DNA of 64,000 nt from Brachionus manjavacas (GCA_019054805.1 JAHQIY010000040.1:186001-250000), one strand, 5' to 3'; numbered from the stretch's first letter, positions 1 to 9,251 are shown. A program made the numbers and translations. The notes: a model not told the origin generated them from the letters alone.

Positions 1-34
1 TTGTTGTCAAACCTTTGTGTAAGAACTTTTTAAA

Positions 35-250
35 ATGAAAAAACTACTTAACGATTTTATTAAAAACGAAGATGGTGTAACGGCGATTGAATACGCGCTA
101 ATTGGTGTAGCAATGGCAGGTGTTTTAGCTTTGGTTCTTGGTAAGTCTGGTGCAGGTAATGCGGATGGTACTGGATTTATTGGTGCTATTCAGAAGGCAT
201 TTAAAACGATCACCTCTAGTATTAATGGTTACATGACACCAGCGAAATAG
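35..250 (+). CDS. flp: Flp/Fap-type major pilin
   Basis: Small pilin of 71 aa that would be assembled into the Tad (Flp) adherence pilus. A short positively charged leader ends at G14. It is followed by the Flp signature GVTAIEYALIGV, with the conserved Glu-Tyr pair at E19-Y20 and a hydrophobic segment running to about residue 35. TadV-type peptidases cleave after the Gly, so the mature pilin would begin at V15. The gene is first in an eleven-gene operon, and its TAG stop shares a base with the GTG start of tadV. Only 34 bases lie upstream in the window, so its promoter cannot be judged, and the ribosome-binding site is weak. Confidence 0.93.
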   Translation: MKKLLNDFIKNEDGVTAIEYALIGVAMAGVLALVLGKSGAGNADGTGFIGAIQKAFKTITSSINGYMTPAK

Positions 251-708
251 TGTTACTTCTAATTTCGATATTGACCGCTTTAGCGGTCAATATTTGTCTC
301 TCAGACTGGAAAGCAAGGCGGATCAGCAACAAGTTGGTCGGCCTTAACTTTGCAGTTTGCTTAGTTTTAGCGCTGCTGCTGGATGTTTCCAATATCTGGC
401 AAGGGATTGTGATCTCATTAATCACTTTTGTACTTGGCCTGTTTCTTTTTCGCTTTAAAGTTTTTGGCGCCGGGGATATCAAGTTGTTAATGGGCTATTC
501 GCTCTGTTTTACCTTTCCACTTGCACTGAATAATTTAATTGAATTTTTGTTGGTCGGTGGTTTAGTTGTGATGGCTCAATTCGGTTGGGCTTATCTCACC
601 GCAGGGTATCAAGAGCTTAAGGAAAGAGGCGTTCCCTATGGAATCGCCATTGCCAGCGTTAGCACCTTTAACATTGTTTGCCTAGTACTGGACCCTGCTC
701 GCCTATGA
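250..708 (+). CDS. tadV: Prepilin peptidase TadV/CpaA (A24 family)
   Basis: Inner-membrane aspartyl protease of 152 aa that would process the Flp prepilin. Both catalytic aspartates expected of A24 peptidases are visible: D19 in SDWKARRISN and D76 in the GAGDIKLL motif. The rest is mostly hydrophobic, consistent with four or more membrane passes. The length fits TadV, which lacks the methylase domain of larger PilD-type enzymes. The GTG start overlaps the flp stop by one base, and the TGA stop overlaps the ATG of the next gene (ATGA), which indicates translational coupling. Confidence 0.92.
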   Translation: MLLLISILTALAVNICLSDWKARRISNKLVGLNFAVCLVLALLLDVSNIWQGIVISLITFVLGLFLFRFKVFGAGDIKLLMGYSLCFTFPLALNNLIEFLLVGGLVVMAQFGWAYLTAGYQELKERGVPYGIAIASVSTFNIVCLVLDPARL

Positions 709-1502
709 AACAGAGATTAACCCACTTGATCGCCCTAGTTGCTCTGGGCGTGGGTGTTTATGGCATCTTTAGTGAGATGTTTGCTTCGCCGCCCGAACCT
801 CAAACTGTTGCCCAAACAGAAGCGCCAGAAAACAAAATTCGCGTGTGGCGCGCTGCCGAGAATGTAAAGCGTGGGCAAAACTTTAGCCCCGATCTGCTTG
901 AGGCTGAACTTTTGCCTGAAAGCGAAGCTAGCTACGCTTTATTGGATTTGCCTTATAGTAAAGGTGCGGTGTTTCGTCATCGTATCAATCAAGATGCGAT
1001 TATAACGGCGGAAGACCTGATCACTCCTGACGACCCTGACTACGTTGATGCGATCATCAAACCAGGCATGACGCCATTTCCTCTCGCGGTGGCGCAGAGC
1101 CATATTATTGCGGCCGGTGTGAAAGCGGGGGATTTTATCGACATTTTGTCGCTCACGTCGCTGCAACAAAATATGGCCCAGCGTGACAGTGTCGAGTCGC
1201 CGCGCGCCGCCAATATTGATGTTAAGCCGCTACTCAACCAAGTACGCGTGTTGGCTGTACAAGGTAAAACCTATGATGACCAAGAGCTCGCCCATTATGG
1301 TGCAGATGAAGCGTCAACCTTAGTGACCTTGGTATTAGAAATTCCTCACCCATTTATCAGTAAGATGACACTAGCGCGCCGCTTATCAGCGTTAGAGATC
1401 TATAAATCTCGCCAGCAAATGTATCTACCAGAGGCTCAAACCAAAGATATTCTTCCGGGCTATCAGGGTATTGTCGAACTGCGTGGCTCTCGCCGCGGAT
1501 AA
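705..1502 (+). CDS. rcpC: Flp pilus assembly protein RcpC/CpaB
   Basis: Periplasmic, membrane-anchored component of the Tad machine, 265 aa from the ATG at 705. A TTG 27 bases further upstream is less likely because the ATGA overlap with tadV is the operon's usual junction. An N-terminal hydrophobic anchor (residues 5-22) is followed by a SAF-like domain (about 45-110, VKRGQNFSPDLLEAELLP) and then the RcpC/CpaB C-terminal region. The family works with the RcpA secretin and is thought to stabilise or modify the outer-membrane channel. The assignment rests on domain order and position between tadV and the secretin. Confidence 0.88.
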   Translation: MKQRLTHLIALVALGVGVYGIFSEMFASPPEPQTVAQTEAPENKIRVWRAAENVKRGQNFSPDLLEAELLPESEASYALLDLPYSKGAVFRHRINQDAIITAEDLITPDDPDYVDAIIKPGMTPFPLAVAQSHIIAAGVKAGDFIDILSLTSLQQNMAQRDSVESPRAANIDVKPLLNQVRVLAVQGKTYDDQELAHYGADEASTLVTLVLEIPHPFISKMTLARRLSALEIYKSRQQMYLPEAQTKDILPGYQGIVELRGSRRG

Positions 1503-1512
1503 GGTTATTAAC

Positions 1513-2871
1513 ATGCAACAATTTTTACTTCGCTTAAGCCGCTGGGTTTTGGCTGCGGCTGTTTGCACCTCAATTCCAGCATGGAGTGCAGGTTTAACTA
1601 TCGCAATGGGTGATGCTAGCAGTGTCTCTACCCAGCAAGAAATCGGTACTATCTTTGTTTCTTCGCCAGATGTCGCCGACTACCAAATTCTTGATAGTCA
1701 CAAGTTCGTTGTATTTGGTAAGCAGCGTGGTGATACGCGCATTATGGTGTTTGCTAAAGACAACAGCAAAATCTATGACCGCAAAGTCAGCGTGGTGCGC
1801 GATGTTAGCCTCGTCAATCGTCAGCTTAAGCTCCACTACCCAGACCTTAAGGTTAAAGTCGAAGCTGTCGATGATCAGGTGCTAGTGACAGGTGAAATCA
1901 TTACTCAAACTCAGCACCAAGAGGTGATCAATCTAATTGGTGAGCTTCTTAAATTGAAGAAAAGGGAAATCAAGTCTGATTCTGGTTCGAATAGCTCTTC
2001 TGGAAATAACGGTTCTGGTGGCGGAAATCTCAAAGGGGTAAAAGCAGACTTTATCAAAAAAATTGAGTACGACGGCTTGGTGGATAAGCTCAAAATTGCG
2101 TCTGCAGACCAAATCAACGTTAAGCTTTCTATTGCCGATGTAAGCCGCACTCTGAATGAAGAATTAGGTTTCAAATGGGCTAGTGGTGGTACAGACACTG
2201 CTGGGCAATTTTTATTGACCGATTTTGATGCTGGAAAACTGAGTACGCTCATTTCCGCGATAGATGATAACTCGCTTGGTCAAATGCTAGCAGAGCCAAA
2301 CCTTTCGGTAATCTCTGGTGAATCGGCAACTTTCCTTGTCGGTGGTGAAATTGGTATACCAACAACTGGAGGGAATGGTTCAAGCAATGTTGTATTCAAA
2401 GAGTATGGGATTAAATTGGCGTTTGCAGCGAAAAGCTTAGAAAGCGGACGCATTCGCTTAAAGCTTAAGCCAGAAGTGAGCTCGGTTGATAAAACTTACT
2501 CTAGCAATAATAACTTCATTCCTGCGTTGCGCACTCGCAAAGCTGAAACCACCTTAGAGCTGAAAGATGGCGAGAGCTTTGTGATTGGCGGCCTAATGAG
2601 CAGCGAAGAAGTAGAGGGCTTAGCAAAGATACCAGGCGCTGGTGATATTCCTGTGCTAGGTGCACTGTTCCGAAGTGCCGCCACCAAGCGTGAAAAGCGT
2701 GAGTTAGTGATTGTGGCGACCGTTAATCGAGTCAAACCTCAGCATGCATCAGAAATCCAACTACCAAGCATGCAGCCAACCAGCACTTTTAAACGCTTAT
2801 TCGGTTTCAGTGAAACGCCGAAATACCGTGTGACTTACGACTTGCTTTCTCAGGGAGGCTTTAAAAAATGA
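1513..2871 (+). CDS. rcpA: Tad secretin RcpA/CpaC
   Basis: Outer-membrane secretin channel for the Flp pilus, 452 aa. The ATG at 1513 gives a Sec signal peptide (MQQFLLRLSRWVLAAAV, cleavage near AWSA). Next come an N-terminal pilus/secretin domain, a BON-like stretch (KVKVEAVDDQVLVTGEI), a Ser/Gly/Asn-rich linker around residues 155-175, and a secretin domain. The secretin domain holds the typical VFKEYGIKLAF, PALRTRKAETTLELKDGESFVIGGL and GDIPVLGALFR motifs. The stop overlaps the ATG of the next lipoprotein gene. The Gly/Ser linker is low complexity but in frame. Confidence 0.93.
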   Translation: MQQFLLRLSRWVLAAAVCTSIPAWSAGLTIAMGDASSVSTQQEIGTIFVSSPDVADYQILDSHKFVVFGKQRGDTRIMVFAKDNSKIYDRKVSVVRDVSLVNRQLKLHYPDLKVKVEAVDDQVLVTGEIITQTQHQEVINLIGELLKLKKREIKSDSGSNSSSGNNGSGGGNLKGVKADFIKKIEYDGLVDKLKIASADQINVKLSIADVSRTLNEELGFKWASGGTDTAGQFLLTDFDAGKLSTLISAIDDNSLGQMLAEPNLSVISGESATFLVGGEIGIPTTGGNGSSNVVFKEYGIKLAFAAKSLESGRIRLKLKPEVSSVDKTYSSNNNFIPALRTRKAETTLELKDGESFVIGGLMSSEEVEGLAKIPGAGDIPVLGALFRSAATKREKRELVIVATVNRVKPQHASEIQLPSMQPTSTFKRLFGFSETPKYRVTYDLLSQGGFKK

Positions 2872-3395
2872 TCAAATACTCTTTTAAAGCAGCTTGCTTA
2901 ACGTTCTCTCTTGCCACGATTGTACTCACTGGCTGTTCAAATCAACCCGTGACTGGGACAGAAGCCGTTTTAGTACCCGTAAAAACTGAGCTTAAGCTTG
3001 GCTATAAGTCTAATCAAGCCAGTCAAACCCAGCAGGTTAACGATAAAGCACGCGACTTTATTGTGACTCAGTTTGAAGCCAATGCAGAGCAGATTGAAGT
3101 GATCGCCTACGGTGCAAAAGGCCAGCAGCTACAAGCCAAACTACAAAGCCAGTTGGGCAAGTACCGCCCGTGGATGAGCTACAAAACCGAGCGTAAAACT
3201 AACTCTCTACACGATGCCTTGATCCGTGCCAAACGTACTCAAGTGATTATGCCACCATGCCAAGCACTGGGCAGCCATAACGCCTGGACAATGCAAGATG
3301 GCTGTTTCGTTGATCGCGCGCGTAATAAGTCGCTAGCCACACCCTCGACGCTTAAGCCCGTTGTGTCAGAACTATCGATTGCTGAGGAGAAGTAG
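2868..3395 (+). CDS. rcpB: Tad pilus lipoprotein, RcpB/CpaD position
   Basis: Predicted outer-membrane lipoprotein of 175 aa. The signal peptide ends in the lipobox LTGC at about residue 22. The remainder is soluble and has a CxxxGxHNAW-like stretch near residue 132 (PPCQALGSHNAW), which resembles the C-terminal region of CpaD/RcpB-type proteins that assist the secretin. The name is inferred mainly from its place between rcpA and tadZ and from the lipobox, because sequence similarity in this family is low. It has an ATGA overlap with rcpA, and the next gene starts directly after its stop behind a good GAGGAGA ribosome-binding site. Confidence 0.75.
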   Translation: MIKYSFKAACLTFSLATIVLTGCSNQPVTGTEAVLVPVKTELKLGYKSNQASQTQQVNDKARDFIVTQFEANAEQIEVIAYGAKGQQLQAKLQSQLGKYRPWMSYKTERKTNSLHDALIRAKRTQVIMPPCQALGSHNAWTMQDGCFVDRARNKSLATPSTLKPVVSELSIAEEK

Positions 3396-4673
3396 ATGTT
3401 AGATTTAACAGAAGCGCTCAAAGCGACCGAGTCTCTATCAGAAGGCAATGAAGGCTTAAGTTCGGTCCTGTTTTATCAGTCGGAACATTGCCGTGAATTG
3501 GTCTCTGAAGTATTTAGCTTTGACTCATTAGGCATGCCAGATATTCATTCGATGAAGCCAGCGGCATGGGGTGACTATTTTGCGAGCAATACCGTCTCAC
3601 TCGATCTAGTGCTGATTGAGCTGACCAGTTGTGATGACGTGATCGCGAAATTGAATGAACTTGCTCCGCAAATCCCAAATACGGCGTCTGTGGTAGTGAT
3701 TGGCAAAGAAGATGCCATATCCACTATTCGCTCACTGAAAGAGATGGGTTTTTACTATGTATTCTGGCCCGTTGTTAAAGCGGAGCTGAGTGACTTTATG
3801 CGTCATGTGGTGAACAACCACCATGGTGGCAAAGGCTTAGGCAAAGAGCGCAAGGCAAAACGTATCGCAGTCGTTGGTGCAAAAGGGGGCGTGGGCGCCT
3901 CGCTGATCGCCTGCGAACTGGCGAGCTTTCTACACCGTGAAACTCACTCGAAAGTGATGTTAGTCGATCATAACTATTGTGATTCCAACCTCGATGTTTT
4001 GCTCGGTATTGAAGAGTACACCAAGCTTGATATCAGCAAGTCTTCGGTGCAAATCTCCCAGCTAGATGAAGACTCGGCGCAAGCTCTGCTGCATAAAGAT
4101 TGTGACGGCGTTGCGCTATTAGCGGTTGATGGACTTAAAGCGTCGATCAAAGACTGCAATAGCCAAAGTGATGCTATGGTATCTCTGCTACTGCGTCGCT
4201 ACAACCTAGTGGTCGAAGACTTCTCTTGCTCGCGCGAATTCCCTCTAGATTATATGGCATTGTGTGAACATTATGACTCAGTGATTGTTGTCGCAGACCC
4301 AACGGTATCGACCGTTCGCTCGGCAAAGCGCATTATGCACAATTTGGATTTGGCAGCCCGTAACAGTTTAAGAACGCCGCGGTCAATCTTGGTGCTTAAT
4401 CAGCATCGCACCTTCCGTGACGGTGTGCTTTACGCTAAAGAAATTGAACAGCAGCTGAAACGCAAAATTGATGTTGAAGTGGCGTACGAGAAATCCATCC
4501 CGTCGGTGCTTTTATCAGGCAAGCGATTTACGACTATGCGCGGGCGTTTCTCTTCTCGAATGTTGGATCTTGCTGCACTCGTGCTAGGTAGAAAGATTAC
4601 TAAAAAATCCAATCCACTTAAGGATTTGATCGGCGATCTCCGACTCAAGTTGATTGAGAGGTCAGCGAAATGA
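3396..4673 (+). CDS. tadZ: Tad pilus localisation ATPase TadZ/CpaE
   Basis: MinD/ParA-like ATPase of 425 aa that positions the Tad machine at the pole. Residues 1-145 form a receiver-like atypical domain that contains LVLIELTSCDD and VVVIGKED strands. A deviant Walker A follows as GAKGGVGAS (G161-S169), with signature Lys K163, and then LVDHNYCDSNLDVLLGI. A VVADPTVSTVRSAKRI segment matches the family. The ATG at 3396 is preceded by GAGGAGA. The stop overlaps the tadA start. Confidence 0.92.
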   Translation: MLDLTEALKATESLSEGNEGLSSVLFYQSEHCRELVSEVFSFDSLGMPDIHSMKPAAWGDYFASNTVSLDLVLIELTSCDDVIAKLNELAPQIPNTASVVVIGKEDAISTIRSLKEMGFYYVFWPVVKAELSDFMRHVVNNHHGGKGLGKERKAKRIAVVGAKGGVGASLIACELASFLHRETHSKVMLVDHNYCDSNLDVLLGIEEYTKLDISKSSVQISQLDEDSAQALLHKDCDGVALLAVDGLKASIKDCNSQSDAMVSLLLRRYNLVVEDFSCSREFPLDYMALCEHYDSVIVVADPTVSTVRSAKRIMHNLDLAARNSLRTPRSILVLNQHRTFRDGVLYAKEIEQQLKRKIDVEVAYEKSIPSVLLSGKRFTTMRGRFSSRMLDLAALVLGRKITKKSNPLKDLIGDLRLKLIERSAK

Positions 4674-5938
4674 GTGCCGCCAAAGCCCTCTATCTCGATA
4701 TTCGCGACCGTATCTATGAAGCGTTAGACACCAGTGCGGTTGAAAATGCCACTAAAGATCAGCTGCGTAACCAGCTGACCAACGGCGTGGATATGCTCAT
4801 CGAGCAGAAAGAGCAGGCGATTCCTGCCGTTATGCGCCGCCAGTTTGTTTCTAACTTGATTGATGAACTGACTGGTCTCGGTCCGCTTCAATCCTTAATG
4901 GATGATGAAGATGTTACGGATATTATGGTCAACGGCCCAGATGCGGTGTTTGTCGAGCGCCATGGTCAGGTTGAGCATACCGATGTGTCGTTTGTCGACG
5001 ATAACCAACTCCGTCAAATTGCACAGCGAATCGTTTCCCGTGTGGGTCGCCGCGTGGATGAGGCCACTCCGCTTGCGGATGCTCGCTTACCGGATGGTAG
5101 CCGTGTCAACGTAGTAATCAACCCAATCAGTATCGACGGTACGGCGATCTCGATTCGTAAATTTAAAAAGCAGAGCATCGGCTTACCTGAACTGGTTGAG
5201 TTTGGTGCTATGAGCCCGCAAATGGCTAAGGTATTGATGATTGCTTCGCGTTGTCGCTGCAACATCTTAATTTCTGGCGGTACAGGCTCAGGTAAAACCA
5301 CGCTGCTCAACGGCTTATCGCAATACATCTCAGAAAAAGAGCGTATTCTAACCATTGAGGATGCGGCGGAACTGCGTTTGCAGCAGCCGCACGTTTTGCG
5401 CTTAGAGACTCGCGTTGCGGGCACTGAAGGCACAGGCCAGATCACCCAGCGTGACTTGGTGATCAACGCCCTGCGTATGCGCCCAGATCGCATCATTATC
5501 GGTGAGTGTCGTGGTTCAGAAGCGTTCGAAATGCTCCAAGCGATGAACACAGGCCATGACGGTTCTATGTCTACCTTGCACGCCAACACGCCTCGTGATG
5601 CACTTGCTCGTGTTGAAAGCATGATAATGATGGCGAACCTTGCTCTGCCACTGGAGGCAATCCGTCGTACCATCGTCAGTGCGGTTAACATCGTGATTCA
5701 GGCAAACCGATTGCATGACGGCTCTCGTAAAATCACTTCTATCTCAGAAGTGGTCGGTCTTGAAGGGGAAAACGTTGTCTTAGAAGAGATATTCCGTTTT
5801 GAACCTGATGATCGTCAAGTTGAAGGTGAAAAAATCGCGGGACGATTTGTTACTCCGGGCTTAATGCAACGCTCAGAACTGGCGAAAAAGTCACGCTACT
5901 TTGGTTTGTACGAAGAGCTAATGGCTGCGTTTAGGTAG
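4670..5938 (+). CDS. tadA: Tad secretion ATPase TadA/CpaF
   Basis: Hexameric type II/IV secretion ATPase of 422 aa that powers Flp pilus assembly. The N-terminal domain contains LTGLGPLQSLMDDEDVTDIMVNG, typical of CpaF. The Walker A is GGTGSGKT (203-210, catalytic K209), followed by an Asp box with ILTIEDAAEL, a Walker-B-like region RPDRIIIGECRG and a His box HDGSMSTLHAN. All expected motifs are intact. It starts within the last bases of tadZ (ATGA) and is followed after 4 bases by tadB. Confidence 0.96.
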   Translation: MSAAKALYLDIRDRIYEALDTSAVENATKDQLRNQLTNGVDMLIEQKEQAIPAVMRRQFVSNLIDELTGLGPLQSLMDDEDVTDIMVNGPDAVFVERHGQVEHTDVSFVDDNQLRQIAQRIVSRVGRRVDEATPLADARLPDGSRVNVVINPISIDGTAISIRKFKKQSIGLPELVEFGAMSPQMAKVLMIASRCRCNILISGGTGSGKTTLLNGLSQYISEKERILTIEDAAELRLQQPHVLRLETRVAGTEGTGQITQRDLVINALRMRPDRIIIGECRGSEAFEMLQAMNTGHDGSMSTLHANTPRDALARVESMIMMANLALPLEAIRRTIVSAVNIVIQANRLHDGSRKITSISEVVGLEGENVVLEEIFRFEPDDRQVEGEKIAGRFVTPGLMQRSELAKKSRYFGLYEELMAAFR

Positions 5939-5942
5939 TGGT

Positions 5943-6860
5943 ATGAGTCTCTATTTCTATTTGCTGTTGATTGGTGGCGTTGCTTGGTTTTATAGCGGCA
6001 ACTTAAAGAAGCAGAAAACGGCACTGCTTAATAAAGATGATCACACCCAAAGTGAAGAAGATCTTAACTTAGTTAACCTCTCCTCTCTAAAAGGTGAGAG
6101 CTTTAAAGATCAGCTGCTTATCCGTTTTAACGGTGTTGCTAAACAGCTTGGTAAAAAGGGTTTGATTCAAGCGGCCATTGGTATCGCCATCGTCAGTTTC
6201 ACGATGAGCTATGTGGTCGGTGTCTACTTAGCATTAGGTTTTATGTCGGGTATGGCGGCATTGGCGGCAACCCCTTTTGTTGCGGCGCTTTTGCTGTTTC
6301 GATTTCTACTTAAGCGTCGACAAAAGAAGTTTGAAGACTCGTTTCCTGATGCGATCAACCTAATGACCAGTGCGGTCAGCTCGGGTGAGAGTGTTATGCA
6401 GGCGATTCAATTTGTTGGCGATAAGCTTGATTCTGTGGTGGGTCAAGAATTTAAATGGGTCGGCCAGCGCCTGCAAATTGGTGAATCACCGGATGAAGTA
6501 TTCCGCCGTTCCTGCCAGAACTGCCCTTACAAAAGCTATCGCTTTTTCATCATTACTCTGCGTGCCAATATGATCCGTGGTGGTCAACTTAAAGAGGTAA
6601 TGACGCGGCTTAACCGAGTGTTATTCGATGCCCGCTCGGTGGAGAAGAAAACCATGGCGATGACGTCGGAAGCGCGCTTGTCAGCAAAAATCGTTGGTGC
6701 GATTCCGTTTTTGTTCCTGTTCGGCATGCAGTATATGAGCCCAGAGAACTTCCAGTTTGTTATCCATGACCCTAACGGGCGGATGATTCTTTACTACTTG
6801 CTCGGCAGTGAAGCGATCGGCATGGGTATTATTTGGTTTTTGATCAGGGGGATTCGCTAA
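5943..6860 (+). CDS. tadB: Tad inner-membrane platform protein TadB
   Basis: Polytopic inner-membrane platform protein of 305 aa with a GspF/T2SSF domain. There is an N-terminal TM at residues 3-18 and a TM pair at about 75-125. A cytoplasmic T2SSF segment follows (DAINLMTSAVSSGESVMQAI, about 135-260), then C-terminal TMs. The GESPDEVFRRS and RGGQLKEVMTRL stretches are characteristic of the family. It works with TadC as the base for the TadA motor. The stop overlaps the tadC start by one base. Confidence 0.92.
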   Translation: MSLYFYLLLIGGVAWFYSGNLKKQKTALLNKDDHTQSEEDLNLVNLSSLKGESFKDQLLIRFNGVAKQLGKKGLIQAAIGIAIVSFTMSYVVGVYLALGFMSGMAALAATPFVAALLLFRFLLKRRQKKFEDSFPDAINLMTSAVSSGESVMQAIQFVGDKLDSVVGQEFKWVGQRLQIGESPDEVFRRSCQNCPYKSYRFFIITLRANMIRGGQLKEVMTRLNRVLFDARSVEKKTMAMTSEARLSAKIVGAIPFLFLFGMQYMSPENFQFVIHDPNGRMILYYLLGSEAIGMGIIWFLIRGIR

Positions 6861-7720
6861 TGTCTTCAATGATTGTCTCTCTGATCTTTTTTCTTTTTGG
6901 CGTGATTGCGTTTAGCTTGCTTAGATCGACTGCACAAGCTAAGCAGCGTACGCGTATGCACAAGCTGTTACAAAGCGAAGAAGTGGAATCGGAAGCGAAA
7001 AAGAAATTTCGCTTAGCGATGAAAAAAATCAGTGCCGAGAACAAAGACGAGTTTGAGCAAAAACTAGAACAGGCTGGTATTTATAACAAAGGTTTAGCGA
7101 TTTACTACTTGCCTGCTAAGTTCGGCATTATTTTGGCTACCTTTATCGCCGCTACCTTTTTGGTGATGAGCGAAGGTTGGGAATTAGCCGACGTAATTTT
7201 ACCTGCGTTTGGGGTGCTAATTGTGGTGATTGTTGTACCAGATATGGTACTCGCCTCGAATAAGAAAACCGTAGAGCGTAACGTAGGGCGTGAACTGCCT
7301 TACCTGATTGACCTGATGGCGGTGTGCGTTCAAACCGGCATGACGCTTGAGTCTGCACTGGCGTATCTTGCTGATGAGCTACAAGGCTTTGATAAGCACC
7401 TTGCCTATCATATTAAGCGCACTGCCGAACGTGCTCGACTTACTGGTCTCGAAAGCGCATTAACCGAGCTTGCGGTGCGAATCAATACCCAAGAAGTGCG
7501 CAGTTTTACCTTTACCTTGCTGCAAAGTTTGCAGCACGGTAGCTCAATTTATCAAGTGCTTATCACCTTATCGAAAGATATCCGAGAAGTACAAATGCTC
7601 GAAACCGAAGAGAAAATTGGCTCTCTATCGGCAAAAATGAGTGTCCCACTTATCATCTTTATTATGATGCCTATCGTGATCTTAATTATCGCGCCGGGTG
7701 TAATGAGGCTAATGCAATGA
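6860..7720 (+). CDS. tadC: Tad inner-membrane platform protein TadC
   Basis: Second T2SSF-domain platform protein, 286 aa from the ATG at 6860, which has an AGGGGG ribosome-binding site just upstream. A longer reading from 6833 has no such support. TM segments lie at about 3-20, 80-130 and at the C-terminus. The cytoplasmic domain contains RELPYLIDLMAVCVQTGMTLESAL and GSSIYQVLITLSKDIR, as expected for TadC. It has a one-base overlap with tadB and a four-base ATGA overlap with tadD. Confidence 0.92.
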   Translation: MSSMIVSLIFFLFGVIAFSLLRSTAQAKQRTRMHKLLQSEEVESEAKKKFRLAMKKISAENKDEFEQKLEQAGIYNKGLAIYYLPAKFGIILATFIAATFLVMSEGWELADVILPAFGVLIVVIVVPDMVLASNKKTVERNVGRELPYLIDLMAVCVQTGMTLESALAYLADELQGFDKHLAYHIKRTAERARLTGLESALTELAVRINTQEVRSFTFTLLQSLQHGSSIYQVLITLSKDIREVQMLETEEKIGSLSAKMSVPLIIFIMMPIVILIIAPGVMRLMQ

Positions 7721-8466
7721 GACTTTTATCCGTTGTACTGGTGGCATTATTGGCAGGCTGTTCGTCAGCGCCGAAAACCATCAGTGATGAACAACGAATG
7801 GAGATCACTGAGAACTTCCAAGGATTACAGGAAAACTATCGCGAACGTTTGCAAAATAACGCACAAGATCACGCGGCTGCTGTGAGCTTAGCGCGGGTTT
7901 ATTTCAAAGGTGGTGACTTAGAAGCGGCGACCTACTATCTGGATCAAATCCCAGATGAAATATGCAGTACCCTTGATGGCTGTTGGATCACACGCGCTGA
8001 TATCGCTTACGCCAATGAAGATTTCAATAACGCGAAATACTTCATTGATTACAGCCTAGCCGTACAGAAAGACGTGTATGCCGCTAAAAACCTCTACGGC
8101 ATCATCATGGCGACAGAAGGTGATTATCAAACCGCGAAACGTTATTTCTTCGAAGCTCGTTTAGGCTTTAAAGATGAGAATGCGATTCGCAACAATCTTG
8201 CCATGACAGAGATGATGGAAGGTCGCTACGCTGAAGCGGCAGAGCGTTTAATGCCGTTGTACAAGAAAGGCCAGATTGACCCTACCATCAGAGCCAACTT
8301 AATCGTGAGTTTGATGCGCTCGGAGCAAGAACATGTGGTAAAGCGAATGCTGCTTCAAGAGCATAACGAGCAAGAAGCACTGCTCTACTTTGCTCAATTG
8401 AAAGATGATTTAGATACCTGGCCGAAGGCGATTGGACAGGCGACAACCGACGAGGAAATAGAATGA
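7717..8466 (+). CDS. tadD: Tad pilus TPR lipoprotein TadD
   Basis: Lipoprotein of 249 aa with tetratricopeptide repeats. The lipobox LAGC is at residues 12-15. Several TPR-like helical pairs follow, for example AAAVSLARVYFKGGDLEAATYYL, LYGIIMATEGDYQTAKRYF and LAMTEMMEGRYAEAAERL. TadD proteins are needed for correct assembly of the secretin complex. Its stop overlaps the next ATG, so it is coupled to the OmpA-like gene and not to the tadE/tadF genes that usually follow. Confidence 0.88.
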   Translation: MRLLSVVLVALLAGCSSAPKTISDEQRMEITENFQGLQENYRERLQNNAQDHAAAVSLARVYFKGGDLEAATYYLDQIPDEICSTLDGCWITRADIAYANEDFNNAKYFIDYSLAVQKDVYAAKNLYGIIMATEGDYQTAKRYFFEARLGFKDENAIRNNLAMTEMMEGRYAEAAERLMPLYKKGQIDPTIRANLIVSLMRSEQEHVVKRMLLQEHNEQEALLYFAQLKDDLDTWPKAIGQATTDEEIE

Positions 8467-9101
8467 ATAAATGGTTACTTGGCGCTTTGCTCGTCAGCTC
8501 GCTACCAGCAGTAGCACAGCCAACGCTATTGCAACAAATGTGTGAAACGACTGCGTTCAATCAAGAGTTGACGGTGACAATGGATACACCAATTGTCATC
8601 GCTCATCACAGAAATGGTCGCATGCTTTCGGGAGAGGAAAATGCCGATATCGATGTGAGCCGCTTTTCATCTCTGCTTGTTGGCGATAGTCAGGTGTCAG
8701 ATGATTGTTTAGCTTACTTGCAGCACAATAACATCCTTAAAGTCACAACGACTTCTAAGCAAGTTGAAAAAGGTGAGCCTATTTTAGCGCGTGTCTTTTT
8801 CCGTTTTGATCGTTCTGAGCTCAGCCAAACGTCAGTGCGTATCCTTGATCACATTGCGTCTGAGCTTAAGAAGAGCCCTAATCTAGTCACGCTTGAAGGG
8901 CATACCGATGCAAAAGGTAGCGAGGCTTACAACTTAGCGCTTGGCCTTCGTCGTAGCCAAGCGGTCGAGCAGTATCTGGTTAGCAAAGGGGTTAGCCCAG
9001 ACACGCTTCAAGCCACATCTAAAGGTGAAGCCCAACCACTGGCTGATAATTCAACCAAACAAGGGCAAGAGAAAAACCGACGAGTTGAGATCAAAAGCTA
9101 G
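8463..9101 (+). CDS. OmpA-family peptidoglycan-binding protein of the Tad operon
   Basis: Secreted protein of 212 aa. It has a signal peptide of about 18 residues (MNKWLLGALLVSSLPAVA), a roughly 85-residue region with no obvious family, and a C-terminal OmpA domain (about 105-212). The domain contains FFRFDRSELS, LEGHTDAKGSEAYNLALGLRRS and the GQEKNRRVEI end. OmpA domains bind peptidoglycan, so it probably anchors the pilus machine to the cell wall. It is the last gene of the Tad operon, with a terminator 30 bases downstream. Confidence 0.88.
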   Translation: MNKWLLGALLVSSLPAVAQPTLLQQMCETTAFNQELTVTMDTPIVIAHHRNGRMLSGEENADIDVSRFSSLLVGDSQVSDDCLAYLQHNNILKVTTTSKQVEKGEPILARVFFRFDRSELSQTSVRILDHIASELKKSPNLVTLEGHTDAKGSEAYNLALGLRRSQAVEQYLVSKGVSPDTLQATSKGEAQPLADNSTKQGQEKNRRVEIKS

Positions 9102-9130
9102 TTAAGTGTTACGCATTGCGATAATTCGAA

Positions 9131-9156
9131 ACGAGTCCATATGGGCTCGTTTTTTG
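9131..9156 (+). terminator. Rho-independent terminator of the Tad operon
   Basis: Stem ACGAGTCC / GGGCTCGT (one G-T pair) with an AT loop, followed directly by six T. It lies 30 bases after the OmpA-like stop and would close the whole flp-to-ompA transcript. Confidence 0.85.
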
Positions 9157-9251
9157 TATCTACGTTATCTGAAGAGAGTTATCACACTATCCAATAGAAG
9201 TTTTTTGTGATTAATTGGTTGTGGTTATGGATTGTTAACTAAAATAAATAC

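Noticed and set aside
5014-5691. Long leftward frame of 225 codons inside tadA
   Set aside because: It is a shadow of the tadA coding frame, with no ribosome-binding site and a composition unlike a real protein. tadA has all its family motifs.
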